64,000 nucleotides of DNA from Haloferax gibbonsii ATCC 33959 (GCF_000336775.1 NZ_AOLJ01000011.1:150267-214266), one strand, 5' to 3'. Shown: positions 1 through 9,256, numbered from the stretch's first letter. Translations and numbers: made by a program. The notes: a model not told the origin generated them from the sequence alone.

Positions 1-888
1 GTCGAGGGTGTTTATCTCGTCGACGAACAGGACGCCCTTGTTCGACTTGTGAATCGCGCCGGGTTCGACGCGGTCGTGGCTGGGCGTCTCCATGCCGCCG
101 GACTGGAACGGGTCGTGGCGGACGTCGCCGAGGAGGGCACCCGCGTGGGCACCCGTCGCGTCCTGGAAGGGCGCGGACTTCTGGTCCGCGTTGTTCACGA
201 TGAGGTTCGGAATCATCGCGTCGCTACCGCGCGAGCCGTAGCGGAACGCGAGGTAGATGATACCCGCGGCGAGGATGCCGAGCAGGACCTGCTGGGCGAT
301 GATGAGCGAGTAGCCCAGCACGACCGCAATGATGATCCACATGAGGAACGAGCGCATCTGGTTGCGCTTGCGTGCTTCCTCTTTGTGCGCCTCGACGATT
401 TGGTCACCCTTGCCCGCGGGGACCGTGCGGACCTTGGGGCGATTGCCGTCGTCGGGGTTGTGGTAGACGAGCACGTCCTGAAGCTCCTCGCGGGGGAGAA
501 GCTCGGACATCGCCTTGGCGAGCATCGACTTCCCCGTCCCCGGGGAGCCGATCATCATGACGTGGCGGCGCTGCTTGGCCGCCTTCATGATGACGTCGCG
601 GGCGTGCTCCTGCCCGATGACTTGGTCGACGAGGCGGTCCGGAACGGGAATCTCGTCGGTCGTCTCTATCCGGAGACCACCGAGGAGGTCGTCTTCGTCC
701 ACGTTCTCGGCCACGTCGGCGTCGATTTCGACATCGCTCCCGAGGTCGTCGATCGTCTTCTTGTCGACCTCTTCGGCCTCGTCGTGCTGGAGCGTCCCCC
801 CGTCGTCGATGCCCTCTTCGGAGGGCGCGTCGTCGGGTGAATCCTCCCGCTCGTGGAGGCTGTCGTCGGTGTTCGTATCGTTACTCAT
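1..888 (-). CDS. lonB: LonB membrane-anchored ATP-dependent protease, N-terminal part (cut by window edge)
   Basis: Archaeal-type Lon, an essential membrane-bound AAA+ serine protease. Only the first 296 codons are present; the Lon catalytic domain lies outside the window. Residues 1-75 are very acidic. Walker A GSPGTGKS is at about 114-121. Two adjacent hydrophobic helices at about 180-218 are inserted within the AAA+ domain and anchor the enzyme in the membrane, which distinguishes LonB from bacterial LonA. The sequence runs out inside Walker B (VLFVDEIN). The start ATG at 888 is followed by MSNDTNTDD; a TATA-like TGATATACTTT lies at 927-937. nadM is divergent. The family assignment is secure. 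Confidence 0.95.
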   Translation of the reverse strand, partial: MSNDTNTDDSLHEREDSPDDAPSEEGIDDGGTLQHDEAEEVDKKTIDDLGSDVEIDADVAENVDEDDLLGGLRIETTDEIPVPDRLVDQVIGQEHARDVIMKAAKQRRHVMMIGSPGTGKSMLAKAMSELLPREELQDVLVYHNPDDGNRPKVRTVPAGKGDQIVEAHKEEARKRNQMRSFLMWIIIAVVLGYSLIIAQQVLLGILAAGIIYLAFRYGSRGSDAMIPNLIVNNADQKSAPFQDATGAHAGALLGDVRHDPFQSGGMETPSHDRVEPGAIHKSNKGVLFVDEINTLD

Positions 889-926
889 AGAACTGTCGTC
901 GCTACTTCTAACGTAGGCCCTGCGAC

Positions 927-1031
927 TGATATACTTTCTCCCCGGGTGCATCCGGCGTACCTTGCCGTAACCTCGCGTTTCGACGGCCCTACCACCAGAA
1001 TACCGGAATTCTCGTGACTCGGCGTATTTAT
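927..1031. promoter_or_regulatory. Divergent promoters of lonB and nadM
   Basis: The 169-bp gap between the two start codons holds two TATA boxes. One, read on the minus strand within 927-937 (AGTATATCA), serves lonB and would give a leader of roughly 15-20 nt. The other, TATTTATAAG at 1024-1033, lies about 27 nt before the nadM ATG and predicts a leaderless or near-leaderless mRNA. Confidence 0.6.
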
Positions 1032-1057
1032 AAGTAATCCGGACTAACGCCCGATGC

Positions 1058-1609
1058 ATGCGGGGGTTCTACATCGGCCGGTTCCAGCCGTACCACAACG
1101 GCCACCACCGAATGGTCGAAGAGATTGCCACCGAGGTCGACGAGCTCGTCCTCGGCATCGGGTCCGCGGGCGACTCGCACTCGCCGCGGAACCCGTTCAC
1201 CGCGGGCGAACGAATCATGATGGTCAACAAGGCCGTCTCGGATTTCGACATCGCGACCTACGCGGTCCCCATCGAGGACCTCGACCGCAACTCGGTGTGG
1301 GTCAGCCACGTCCAGTCGATGTCCCCCGCCTTCGAGGTGGCGTACTCCAACAACCCGCTCGTCATCCAACTGTTCAAAGAGGCGGGCGTCGAGGTCCACC
1401 AGTCGCCCATGTTCAACCGCGAGGTGCTGGAGGGCACGGAGGTTCGCCAGCGCATGATCGAAGACCGCGACTGGGAGTCGCTCGTCCCCGACGAGGTGGC
1501 CGACGTGGTCCGCGAAATCGACGGTATCGAGCGCCTCCAGCGCGTCACGGCCACCGACGGGTCGGAGCGCGTCGGCGACGACGGGAGCCGCGACCCGAAC
1601 CCCTGTTGA
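1058..1609 (+). CDS. nadM: Nicotinamide-nucleotide adenylyltransferase
   Basis: Cytosolic NMN adenylyltransferase that makes NAD+ from NMN and ATP. It has 183 residues, the usual archaeal NadM length. The N-terminus has the nucleotidyltransferase signature GRFQPYHNGHH with the HxGH motif. The C-terminal ligand loop EGTEVRQRM corresponds to the ISTT-type motif of the superfamily. Another ATG lies 4 nt upstream in a different frame; the ATG at 1058 gives the family N-terminus MRGFYIGRF. The gene ends 1 nt before the SAM hydrolase gene, so the two and the following membrane protein probably form one operon. Confidence 0.95.
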   Translation: MRGFYIGRFQPYHNGHHRMVEEIATEVDELVLGIGSAGDSHSPRNPFTAGERIMMVNKAVSDFDIATYAVPIEDLDRNSVWVSHVQSMSPAFEVAYSNNPLVIQLFKEAGVEVHQSPMFNREVLEGTEVRQRMIEDRDWESLVPDEVADVVREIDGIERLQRVTATDGSERVGDDGSRDPNPC

Positions 1610-1610
1610 G

Positions 1611-2402
1611 ATGATTACGCTCGCGTCCGACTTCGGGCTGGCGTACCCGGCCGCGATGAAGGGCGTCGTCCTCTCGCGGACCGACGCGCGACTCGTGGAC
1701 GTGGCTCACGACCTCCCGCGGCAGGACGTTCGCGCGGCCGCCTTCTGGCTCCGCGAGACGCTTCCGTACTTCCCGCCCGCGGTCCACCTCGTCGTGGTCG
1801 ACCCCGGCGTCGGGACCGACCGGCGCGCGGTCGTCCTCCGCGTCGGCGACCACGTTCTCGTCGGCCCCGATAACGGCGTTCTCCGCCCGCCAGCGAGACG
1901 CGTGGTCGACGCCCTCGGCGACGCCGACGCACCGGTCGAAGCCTACGAAATCGACGTTCCGAACCCCGACTCGACGACCTTCCACGGGCGGGACGTGTTC
2001 GCGCCCGCGGCCGCCGACGCCCACGTCGCGGGCGCGTCGGCGCTCGGGTCGGTCGACCGCTTCGAACCGATTCCCGTCGACTCGCTCGCCGAGTGCCGCC
2101 TCCCCGAGGCGACCGTCTCGGCCGACGGCCGCGAGGCGACGGGCGAGGTGCTCGTCGTCGACGACTTCGGCAACTGCATCACCAACGTCCCGGGCGAGTT
2201 CGTCCGCGACGCGGCGGGCGACCGCGCGACGGTAAACGGCGAGTCGGTCCCGGTCGGTCGCACCTTCGAGGCCGTCGCGCGCGGCGAGCGACTGCTCACC
2301 GTCGGCAGCCACGGCAACGTCGAGTGCGACGTGAACCACGGCCGCGGCGACGAGGCGTTCGGCCTCGCGCCCGGCGACCGCGTCGAGCTCCGGGTCGACT
2401 GA
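1611..2402 (+). CDS. S-adenosyl-L-methionine hydrolase (adenosine-forming), DUF62 family
   Basis: A 263-residue member of the SAM hydroxide adenosyltransferase family (DUF62), which hydrolyses SAM to adenosine and methionine. Family hallmarks are visible: an N-terminal TLASDFG with its aspartate, VVVDPGVGT, PDNGVL, GRDVFAP and DDFGNCITN. It starts 1 nt after nadM and overlaps the next gene by 1 nt (TGATG), so translational coupling is likely. The pairing of an NAD biosynthesis gene with a SAM salvage enzyme suggests nucleotide and cofactor recycling; that link is inference from context. Confidence 0.9.
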   Translation: MITLASDFGLAYPAAMKGVVLSRTDARLVDVAHDLPRQDVRAAAFWLRETLPYFPPAVHLVVVDPGVGTDRRAVVLRVGDHVLVGPDNGVLRPPARRVVDALGDADAPVEAYEIDVPNPDSTTFHGRDVFAPAAADAHVAGASALGSVDRFEPIPVDSLAECRLPEATVSADGREATGEVLVVDDFGNCITNVPGEFVRDAAGDRATVNGESVPVGRTFEAVARGERLLTVGSHGNVECDVNHGRGDEAFGLAPGDRVELRVD

Positions 2403-3076
2403 TGGGCGCTCTCGCCTCCGTCCCCGCACTCAGTTCCGCCGCCGTCCCCGTCACCGTCGTCGTCCCCGAGGTCGACCCCTTCGCGGTGATGAACGTCGTC
2501 GGCCTCCTCGCGTTCGCGGTCGCCGGCGCGCTCAAGGCCGCCGAGGCCGGCCTCGACGTGTTCGGCGTCTCCGTGCTCGGCATCGTGACCGCCCTCGGCG
2601 GCGGGACGACCCGCGACGTGCTGGTCGACCGGCTGCCGGCCTCGCTCGCGGCGACGTGGGACATGAGCGTCGCGCTCGTCGGCGTCGGCCTCGCAATCGT
2701 CCTCATCCACTCGATAGAGGGCCGCGTGCGCGACCACCCGGCGTTCCTGACCACCGACGCGGTCGGGCTGTCGGCGTTCGCGGCGACCGGCGCGCTCGTC
2801 GGCGTCGACGCCGGCGTCACGTCGTTCGGCGTCGTCATCCTCGCGACCATCACGGCCGTCGGCGGCGGCTCAATCGCCGATATTCTCATCGGGCGCGTGC
2901 CGGTCGTCCTCCGCGACGACTTCTACGCGACGCCCGCGGTCGTCGGGGGCATCGGGTTCCTCGCCGCCCGCGCGGCCGGCGCGCCGACCGGCGTCCCCTC
3001 GGGGCTGTGCGCCGCGCTCGTCTTCTCGGTTCGGCTGCTCGCGCTCCGCTACGACTGGCGGTTACCGCGGGTCTGA
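2402..3076 (+). CDS. UPF0126/TRIC-like membrane protein
   Basis: A 224-residue membrane protein of the UPF0126 family, whose prokaryotic members are related to trimeric intracellular cation channels. It has an internal duplication: the glycine motif GGGTTRDVL at about residues 67-75 recurs as GGGSIADIL about 95 residues later, each following a block of helices. About seven membrane segments can be seen. The ATG overlaps the stop of the SAM hydrolase gene. The substrate cannot be told from sequence; a cation channel is the best family-based guess. Confidence 0.85.
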   Translation: MGALASVPALSSAAVPVTVVVPEVDPFAVMNVVGLLAFAVAGALKAAEAGLDVFGVSVLGIVTALGGGTTRDVLVDRLPASLAATWDMSVALVGVGLAIVLIHSIEGRVRDHPAFLTTDAVGLSAFAATGALVGVDAGVTSFGVVILATITAVGGGSIADILIGRVPVVLRDDFYATPAVVGGIGFLAARAAGAPTGVPSGLCAALVFSVRLLALRYDWRLPRV

Positions 3077-3105
3077 GTGGCGAATCCGAGGCCGCGCGCC
3101 GGACG

Positions 3106-4443
3106 TTACAGTTCGTTTTCCACGCCCCGCTCCGCGGACTGGACCTCGTCCGCGATGGTCTCGCGCTCGAAGTAGAGCATCTCGACGCCGACGACGACCA
3201 CCGCGAGCGCGAGGACGGTCCAGAACGTCCCGCGCTCGGCGTCGAACAGGTGCCACAGGAGCGCGACCGCGGAGCCGAGCGCGCCGACGGTTCCGACGGC
3301 GGGAATCACGGTCGTCCGGAGGTTCTCGCGCTCCCGGAACGCGAGAAGCGAGAGGCCGCCGAAGATGCTGATGAACGCGAGCGACGCGAACGAACTGATG
3401 GCGTCCAGACTTCCGAGGAAGGCGAACCCGGCGGCGAGCACCCCGAGCGTCACGAGCGGGCGAATCGGCTCGTCGGCGGAGTCGTCGCGGAGCCGACTCG
3501 GGAGCAGGTCGTCGGCGACGAGGCGCTTCGAGAGCCGCGCGGAGCTGAACAGCGTGGCGTTGATGGCGCTGCCCGTGGAGAACAGCGCCGCGACCGAGAT
3601 GAGGACGAACCCGGCCTGTCCGAGGAACGGCTGGGCCGCGACCGCGAGCGCGGTCTCGGCGTGCCGCTGGATGGCGTCGATTCCGGCGAGATTGGTCGTG
3701 ACGAGCGCGACGAGGACGTACAGAGCGGTCGCGCCCGCGATGGAGATGTAAACCGCCTTTCTGACCGTCTCCCGGGGGTCGGCGATGTTCTCCTGGTCGA
3801 ACAGCAGGAGCTCCCACCCCTCGAAGGCGACGAAGGAGACGGCGGCCGCGACGAGCGGGCCGATACCGACGTTCGACAGGCCGAACCCGAGGCCGCCGTG
3901 GGTCGCGCCGTAGGCGACGCCGCCGAGACCGAACAGGAGCAGGATGGCGACCTTGAGTCCGACGAGGAGGTCTTCGGCCCGCCCGGAGGCGTGCGCGCCG
4001 AAGACGTTGAGGCCCACGAACGCGGCGACGGTGAGCGCGGAGACGAACGGCTGTATCGAGACCGACGCGACCGACGAGACGCCGGTGAGTTCGACGAAAT
4101 AGCCGCCGAAGGCGTAGGCGTACATCGCCATCGTCCCGACGTAGCCGAAGACGAAGGTCCAACCCACGACGCCCGAGAGCGTGGTGCTGTCGGTGAACCG
4201 CTCGACGTAGCCGACGGGCGACCGCGGCGACTCGCACAGGCCGTTCAGTCGGAGGAGCGAGTAACCGGCACAGACCGCGAGCACGCCGGCGACGACGAAC
4301 GCCGCCCACGCGAGGGTCCCGGCCGCGCCGGCGACGACGCCGAGCACGGCGAAGATACCCCCACCGACCATTCCACCGATCGCCATCGACACGGCTTCCG
4401 GAAGCCCGACTTCGTCGGACATGGAGTGCAGTTCGACGCTCAC
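3106..4443 (-). CDS. APC-family amino acid/polyamine permease
   Basis: Integral membrane secondary transporter of 445 residues with about twelve hydrophobic helices. The first helix has the APC glycine motif GGMVGGGIFAVLG (about residues 23-35), the unwound substrate- and ion-binding segment of this fold. The substrate is not identifiable. The chosen start is a GTG at 4443. A TATA-like sequence at 4465-4475 lies about 25 nt upstream and favours this leaderless start over the in-frame ATG 21 nt further in. It is convergent with the preceding operon (30 bp gap). Confidence 0.88.
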   Translation of the reverse strand: MSVELHSMSDEVGLPEAVSMAIGGMVGGGIFAVLGVVAGAAGTLAWAAFVVAGVLAVCAGYSLLRLNGLCESPRSPVGYVERFTDSTTLSGVVGWTFVFGYVGTMAMYAYAFGGYFVELTGVSSVASVSIQPFVSALTVAAFVGLNVFGAHASGRAEDLLVGLKVAILLLFGLGGVAYGATHGGLGFGLSNVGIGPLVAAAVSFVAFEGWELLLFDQENIADPRETVRKAVYISIAGATALYVLVALVTTNLAGIDAIQRHAETALAVAAQPFLGQAGFVLISVAALFSTGSAINATLFSSARLSKRLVADDLLPSRLRDDSADEPIRPLVTLGVLAAGFAFLGSLDAISSFASLAFISIFGGLSLLAFRERENLRTTVIPAVGTVGALGSAVALLWHLFDAERGTFWTVLALAVVVVGVEMLYFERETIADEVQSAERGVENEL

Positions 4444-4524
4444 GACTGAAGAACGTAGCGGCCAGTTGATATGTGCTCGCGCCGCGGCACGGCTCTGGAG
4501 CGGCCGTGTGAGAGCGGACAGACG

Positions 4525-4568
4525 GAAAAAGCGACACGAAGTGGCCCGGCGGCGGAGCGCGCCGCCGG
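4525..4568 (-). terminator. Likely transcription terminator of thsC
   Basis: Downstream of the thsC stop on the minus strand, an 8-bp GC stem (CCGGCGGC at 4546-4553 with GCCGCCGG at 4561-4568, 7-nt loop) is followed within 20 nt by a T5 run (A5 at 4526-4530 on the plus strand). Archaeal termination depends mainly on the T-run; whether the hairpin contributes is unclear. Confidence 0.45.
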
Positions 4569-4610
4569 AGGATGGGTTGGATGGGGGAGTGTGTTCTGCG
4601 GACGGTTCGG

Positions 4611-6185
4611 TTACTTGGCCGCGATGACGTCGTCGATGCGGACGATCATCGTCGCGGCCTCGGTCGCGGACTCGATGGCTTCGCGCTTGACCGCGGCGGG
4701 GTCGATGACGCCCTGTTCGACGGGGTCACCGATTTCGCCGGAGCGACCGGTGGAGATGATGCCGGCGATACCCTCGTTTTCGTATCGGGAGCGGAGGTCG
4801 ACGAGCGCGTCGATGGGGTCCATGCCGGTGTTCTCGGCGAGGGTGCGCGGGAGCGCCTCGATGGCGTCGGCGTAGGCCTCGACGGCCAGTTGCTTGCGAC
4901 CCTCGATGCCGGCGGCCTCCGAGCGGATGCGGTCGGCGATGGCGATTTCGGTCGCGCCCGCGCCGGGGACGACGCCGCCCTTGTCGATGGCGGCGACGAC
5001 CACGTCGACCGCGTCTTGAATGGCGCGTTCGAGTTCGTCGACGACGTGTTCGGTGCCGCCGCGGAGGAACAGCGTGACGGCCTTCGCCGCCGAACCGCCC
5101 TCGACGAACGCGAGGTCGTCGTCGCCGAAGGTGCGGATGCTCACGGAGTCGACGTGACCGAGGTCGGACTCGTCGAGGTCGGACAGCGAACCGAGGCGCT
5201 TCGCGCCGGTCGCGCGGGCGAGGGCGCGAGCGTCGGACTTCTTCACGCTCTTGAACGCGAGGATGCCCGCGTCGGCGAGGTAGCCCGCGACGCGGTCGTC
5301 GATGGACTTGGTGCAGAACACCACGTCGACGCCGGCGTCCTTGAGGGCCTTCGCGTAGCCGCGGAGTTCGCTGTCCTCGGCGTCGATGGCGGCGGTGAGT
5401 TGTTCGACGGAGGTGATGTTGTACTCGGTGTCGACCTCGCCCTTGCGCACGTCGAGTTTCATGTCGAGGACCGCGACGGTCGCGTCGGAGACGGCGCGGG
5501 GCATGTTCTCGTTGACGGGTTCCTTGTCGAGGACGACGCCCTCGACGAGTTCGGTCGCCGAGGAGGACGCGCCCGTGCGGGTGAGCACGCGAACGTCGTC
5601 GCGGTGGAAGGCCCCGTCGGCGTCGCCGTGGACCATCTGGACCGCCTTGACGACGTGTTTGGCGAGCACGTCGGCGGTCACGTCGCCGGTGCCCTTGCCG
5701 GTCATGGAGGACTCGGCGACCTTGCGGAGCAGGTCGTCGTCGAGCGTCACGTCGAGGACCATGTCGTCGATGGCCTCTTGGGCGATGCGGGCGGCCTCGG
5801 TGTAGCCCTCGACGATGACCGTCGGGTGGAGGTCGTCGTCGAGGAGGTCCTCGGCGTGCGCGAGGAGTTCGCCGGTGAGGACGGCCGCGGTGGTCGTGCC
5901 GTCGCCGACTTCCTCCTCTTGGGTCTGGGAGACTTCGACGATCATCTGCGCGGCGGGGTGCTCGATGTCCATCTTCTCGAGGATGGTCGCGCCGTCGTTC
6001 GTGATGACGACCTCGCCCGAGGAGTCGACGAGCATCTTGTCCATGCCGCGCGGGCCGAGTGTGGTCCGTACGGCTTCGGCGACCGCCTTTCCGGCGCGGA
6101 TGTTGGAGTCCTGCGCGGAGCGGCCGTGCGTTCGGTTCGTCCCCTCTGCGAGAATGTATAACGGTTGCTGCATTCGTGAAGCCAT
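4611..6185 (-). CDS. thsC: Thermosome (group II chaperonin) subunit, CCT3-type without Gly-Met tail
   Basis: A subunit of the two-ring archaeal chaperonin that folds proteins in an ATP cycle. It has 524 residues. ATP-binding and hydrolysis motifs are all present: [29 protein letters not shown] and GAGATEI. The protein ends with RIDDVIAAK and lacks the Gly/Met-rich tail found on most haloarchaeal thermosome subunits. From memory, H. volcanii CCT3 has this length and lacks the tail, so thsC is the best match. The start ATG at 6185 follows a strong BRE/TATA promoter and a small hairpin. It is probably heat-regulated, as known for haloarchaeal chaperonin genes. Confidence 0.95.
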   Translation of the reverse strand: MASRMQQPLYILAEGTNRTHGRSAQDSNIRAGKAVAEAVRTTLGPRGMDKMLVDSSGEVVITNDGATILEKMDIEHPAAQMIVEVSQTQEEEVGDGTTTAAVLTGELLAHAEDLLDDDLHPTVIVEGYTEAARIAQEAIDDMVLDVTLDDDLLRKVAESSMTGKGTGDVTADVLAKHVVKAVQMVHGDADGAFHRDDVRVLTRTGASSSATELVEGVVLDKEPVNENMPRAVSDATVAVLDMKLDVRKGEVDTEYNITSVEQLTAAIDAEDSELRGYAKALKDAGVDVVFCTKSIDDRVAGYLADAGILAFKSVKKSDARALARATGAKRLGSLSDLDESDLGHVDSVSIRTFGDDDLAFVEGGSAAKAVTLFLRGGTEHVVDELERAIQDAVDVVVAAIDKGGVVPGAGATEIAIADRIRSEAAGIEGRKQLAVEAYADAIEALPRTLAENTGMDPIDALVDLRSRYENEGIAGIISTGRSGEIGDPVEQGVIDPAAVKREAIESATEAATMIVRIDDVIAAK

Positions 6186-6237
6186 GTTGAAACCTCAACC
6201 GCTATCAACGATTGCAGTTCTATAAATACGTTTCGGC
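6186..6237 (-). promoter_or_regulatory. thsC promoter and 5' leader hairpin
   Basis: On the minus strand a BRE-like CGAAACG is followed directly by TATTTATAG (plus 6221-6228), placing transcription start near 6197-6200. The short leader contains GTTGAGGTTTCAAC (6186-6199), a 5-bp inverted repeat enclosing the GAGG of a possible ribosome-binding site immediately before ATG. Confidence 0.6.
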
Positions 6238-6361
6238 GAGGCCGAGCTACGAAATCGCACGACAGGGCGACGGTTTTCGAATTCGAGCGCGGGGCGGGCG
6301 TCGCAGGGTTCGGGGAGCCGCCATGGGGTTCGTGTCGCGGTCGGCGGCCGGTCGCGCCTCG

Positions 6362-6643
6362 CTACTCGTCGAGCGTGTCGACGGTGAGCGTTCCGTCGCC
6401 GAACAGCGAGACGAGATAGCCCGCGTACTGAAACGAGAACCTTCGAGACGGGTCGTGAGAGAGGCGAAAGAGAACGTCGAGCGCTTCGGGGTCGACACCG
6501 ATGTCCGAGAGCGGCGGGAGTTCGAGTGGGCTGAGTTCCGTGGCAGTCGCGACCGCCGAAGCGATGGCGACCGCCACCTCGTCGTAGCGGTCGACGGAGG
6601 TGGTTACCACGGACCCGGCTCCATCTTCGAGCGGGTCGTCCAT
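6362..6643 (-). CDS. HalOD1 output-domain protein
   Basis: A 93-residue protein made almost entirely of the haloarchaeal output domain HalOD1. The family pattern is visible as alternating helix (VAVAIASAVATATEL), the ELPPLSDIGVDPEAL core, and the terminal strands FQYAGYLVSLFGDGTLTV. Such stand-alone domains are common in haloarchaea, but their biochemical role is unknown; signalling or transcription output is assumed. It lies 55 bp downstream of a Bat-type regulator on the same strand, so the two may be functionally linked. Confidence 0.8.
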   Translation of the reverse strand: MDDPLEDGAGSVVTTSVDRYDEVAVAIASAVATATELSPLELPPLSDIGVDPEALDVLFRLSHDPSRRFSFQYAGYLVSLFGDGTLTVDTLDE

Positions 6644-6697
6644 ATAGTCCGAATGGGTAGTCGGGTACCTATTGGTGTGCGTTGATTATGTAACCCG

Positions 6698-7348
6698 TTA
6701 TTGTGGGGGTCGCTCGTCGCGAATTCGCTCTGCGAGCGTTCGATAGGCGCGTTTGAGGCGGGCCGCGACCGCCTGCCGCGAGATTCCGAGCTCCGTACCG
6801 AGCTCGTCGAGTGACGTGTCCCGTCGCTCGTCGAAGTAGCCGCGGTCGAGCGCGAGGAGCAGGGCTTCGACTTGCGTGTCGGTCAGCCCCTCGCTCGCCG
6901 GCGCTTCCTCGGCCGCGACGGACGTGATGCGGTCGAACTCGGCGTCGATGCCGTGGGCCGCCCACTCGCGTCTGAGGTCGGTCAGCACGCGGTGCGAGGA
7001 GACGCGGAGCTTGAGCCACCACGAGTCATCGGTCGAGAGACATTCTAAGAGAACCGCGTCTCTGGACACTAACGCGTCGAAAATCGGAGCCTGAGAGACG
7101 TCCCACGAGACGCCGTAGAGCGCCCGGTCCGAGACGGATTCGACGAGCGTGAGGTCGTCGACGCTCGGAAGCGACCGCGCCGACTCTCCGAACGCCCCCG
7201 CGTCGGGACCGCGGACCCAGACGAACGACGCCGCCTGCGAGGCGGTCGGGACGGACCGTTCCAGCTCCAGTTCGACGTCGTGTTCCTCGGCCGCGGGACC
7301 GAACGGGAGCGCGGACAGCGGGGCGACGACCTCGACGATGAGGCACAC
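6698..7348 (-). CDS. Bat/HTH_10-type transcriptional regulator
   Basis: A DNA-binding regulator of the bacterio-opsin activator class. The N-terminal about 150 residues match the GAF/HTH-associated domain of this class (conserved WWLKLRVSSHRVLTDLRREW). The C-terminal about 60 residues are the HTH_10 domain: LTDTQVEALLLALDRGYFDE, then SLDELGTELGISRQAVAARLKRA. I chose the GTG at 7348 (MCLIVEVVAPL), giving 216 residues; a TTG 27 nt upstream is also possible. A T-rich TATA-like stretch at about 7374-7379 lies at leaderless distance. The effector and targets are unknown. Confidence 0.82.
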   Translation of the reverse strand: MCLIVEVVAPLSALPFGPAAEEHDVELELERSVPTASQAASFVWVRGPDAGAFGESARSLPSVDDLTLVESVSDRALYGVSWDVSQAPIFDALVSRDAVLLECLSTDDSWWLKLRVSSHRVLTDLRREWAAHGIDAEFDRITSVAAEEAPASEGLTDTQVEALLLALDRGYFDERRDTSLDELGTELGISRQAVAARLKRAYRTLAERIRDERPPQ

Positions 7349-7507
7349 GCGTGGACGATAGGTGGAGTAGGGCAAAAAACTGCGTTTCAGCGTCTCTCCC
7401 TACCGTCGTGAAGGAATGAACGTCACGCGACGCTGAACGAACGCGTCGGTACTGTGTACTCGATGAAACGACTACGGCGGATTCTGCAACCTATTTGGCG
7501 GACACCG

Positions 7508-8347
7508 ATGAGTGACTCGACAATGCTGGAGTTGGAACACGGGTTCAGGGTCGTGGACGTGAACGCCCGCCTCGACCCCGACGAGCAGTCGATTGCGGCG
7601 CGCGGGCGGGAGATAAGCCCCGAGCGGCTGGAGCGCGAACTGCATCAGGCGGGCGTCGTCCGCGCCGTCGTCTCGCCGGGCGCACAGCGGGTCGAAGAGA
7701 GCTACCTCCGTCCGAACAACGCGGTCGCGCGGATGAGCGTCGACCGGCCGTTTCTGGCGTTCGCCCGCATCAACGGGCCGCGCGACCCGAGCGGTCGTGC
7801 CTCGGCGCGGCTCCGAAACCTCACGTCGTCGCGGGCGGACCACCACGCCGACCCCGGCGACATCGAGCAGTACGCCTACGACGACCGCTTCCACGGGTTC
7901 TCGCTCGCGCCGGCTGTCGACGGGCTCCCCGACGACGAGACGCTCGCGATGCTGGAGGACGTGGGGCTTCCCGTCTTCGTCGAGGGCGGACAGGCGTTCG
8001 AGCCGAGCGCCGTCGCCGAGTCGCTGCTCGGTCGGTTCCCCGTCATCCTGTCGAGTTTCGGCGGCTTCCCGCTCGACCGCGGACTGATGGACGAGGCCAT
8101 CGACCTCCTCGACGACCACGACGACCTCTACCTCGACACGAGTTTCGTCCGCTACCGGAGCGTCCTCGAACGCGCGCTCCTCGAACACCCGGACCGCGTG
8201 CTGTTCGGCAGCGGCGCGCCCGAGACCCACCCGAACGTGGGCGTCATGGAGATTCTGACGCTCGACGTGTCGGAGGACGCGCTGGCGAAGGCGTTCTCGA
8301 AGAACGCGGCGCGGGTCATCGAGGCGCTCGGCCCCGGAGAGCGGTAA
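7508..8347 (+). CDS. Amidohydrolase-2 family TIM-barrel protein
   Basis: A 279-residue predicted metal-dependent hydrolase related to the amidohydrolase_2 family. The start VVDVNARLDPDE replaces the usual DxHxH strand, so the first metal-binding histidines seem absent. Later elements are kept: GFSLAP, DDHDDLYLDTSF, and the typical end FGSGAPETHP followed by AKAFSKNAARVI. The loss of the HxH pair makes catalytic activity uncertain. The start is probably ATG 7508 (MSDSTML); a further ATG at 7523 is possible. Confidence 0.72.
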   Translation: MSDSTMLELEHGFRVVDVNARLDPDEQSIAARGREISPERLERELHQAGVVRAVVSPGAQRVEESYLRPNNAVARMSVDRPFLAFARINGPRDPSGRASARLRNLTSSRADHHADPGDIEQYAYDDRFHGFSLAPAVDGLPDDETLAMLEDVGLPVFVEGGQAFEPSAVAESLLGRFPVILSSFGGFPLDRGLMDEAIDLLDDHDDLYLDTSFVRYRSVLERALLEHPDRVLFGSGAPETHPNVGVMEILTLDVSEDALAKAFSKNAARVIEALGPGER

Positions 8348-8353
8348 AACGAG

Positions 8354-9256
8354 TCAGCGCCAGTCGTACCGGGCGACGGCGCGGTCGGCGCGCTTCGACC
8401 GGCCGTGGGGGTTTCGGGCGCGGGTTCGGTCGCGGGCGCGGGCGACCAACCCGTCCGAGACGCCCGTGGCGATGCCGCCGACCACGTCGCGGCCGGTCCC
8501 GACCCACCCGGAGGGAGTCACGTCGCCTTTCACGACGCCGAGCGCGGCGTCGACGCCGTCCGAAATCGCGTGTTTCGTCGTCCGCTTGACCGTCCCCGGC
8601 CTGACGCCGTAGTTCTTCACGAGCCGATAGGTCAGAGAGCGGTACTTCCAGCCCCAGTCGCGTTCGGAGATGCCGCCGTCGGCCTCGAACTCGCGGCGGA
8701 CGCACATCTCGGGCGCCCACGCGACCGAGCGGTCGAAGCCGGCGAGTCGGTGCGCCGCGTCGCGCGCGCCGCCCGTCTGGAGGTACTCGTCGAAGCCGTC
8801 GAGGGCGTCGATTATCTCGCGGCGGAACGCGACGTTGCCGCCGTTGAAGTACGTCACCGTGCGGCCGCCGATGGCGTTCCGTTCGAGGGATTCCGTCGTC
8901 ATGCCGTTGCGGAGCGTCTGGTGCATCGGCCCGGTGACCACGTCGGCGTCGGCGATGCCGTCTTCGAGCGCCGACAGCCACGACGACTCCACGGAGAGGT
9001 CGTATCGGAGGAGCGCGACCACGTCGCCGCCGGCGACTTCGAGGCCGGCGTTGCGGGCGACGTTGAGGTTGCGGTCGGAGATTTCGACCAGCACGTCCAC
9101 GTCGTCGCGCTCTCTCACCATCCCGGTCGTGCCGTCGGCGGAGGGGCCGTTGACGACGACGACTTCCGCGTCGGGGGCGTGCTCGGCCAGCGCGTCGAGG
9201 CTGGTGGCGAGCCGGTCCCGACCGTTGAGCGTCGGGAGCACAACCGAGAGATCCAT
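8354..9256 (-). CDS. Family 2 glycosyltransferase
   Basis: GT-A fold glycosyltransferase of 300 residues. The N-terminal signature is MDLSVVLPTLNGRD, followed by VVVNGPSADGT and RNLNVARNAGLEVAGGDVVALLRYD. The usual DxD metal motif is modified to RYDLS. An acceptor-side FNGGNVAFRR segment and DWGWKYRSLTYR follow. The C-terminal about 60 residues are a basic extension (RARDRTRARNPHGRSKRADR) that could contact the membrane surface. Donor and acceptor are unknown. A TATA-like ATTTAAGTAC on the minus strand (9279-9288) lies about 25 nt before ATG, predicting a leaderless mRNA. Confidence 0.85.
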   Translation of the reverse strand: MDLSVVLPTLNGRDRLATSLDALAEHAPDAEVVVVNGPSADGTTGMVRERDDVDVLVEISDRNLNVARNAGLEVAGGDVVALLRYDLSVESSWLSALEDGIADADVVTGPMHQTLRNGMTTESLERNAIGGRTVTYFNGGNVAFRREIIDALDGFDEYLQTGGARDAAHRLAGFDRSVAWAPEMCVRREFEADGGISERDWGWKYRSLTYRLVKNYGVRPGTVKRTTKHAISDGVDAALGVVKGDVTPSGWVGTGRDVVGGIATGVSDGLVARARDRTRARNPHGRSKRADRAVARYDWR

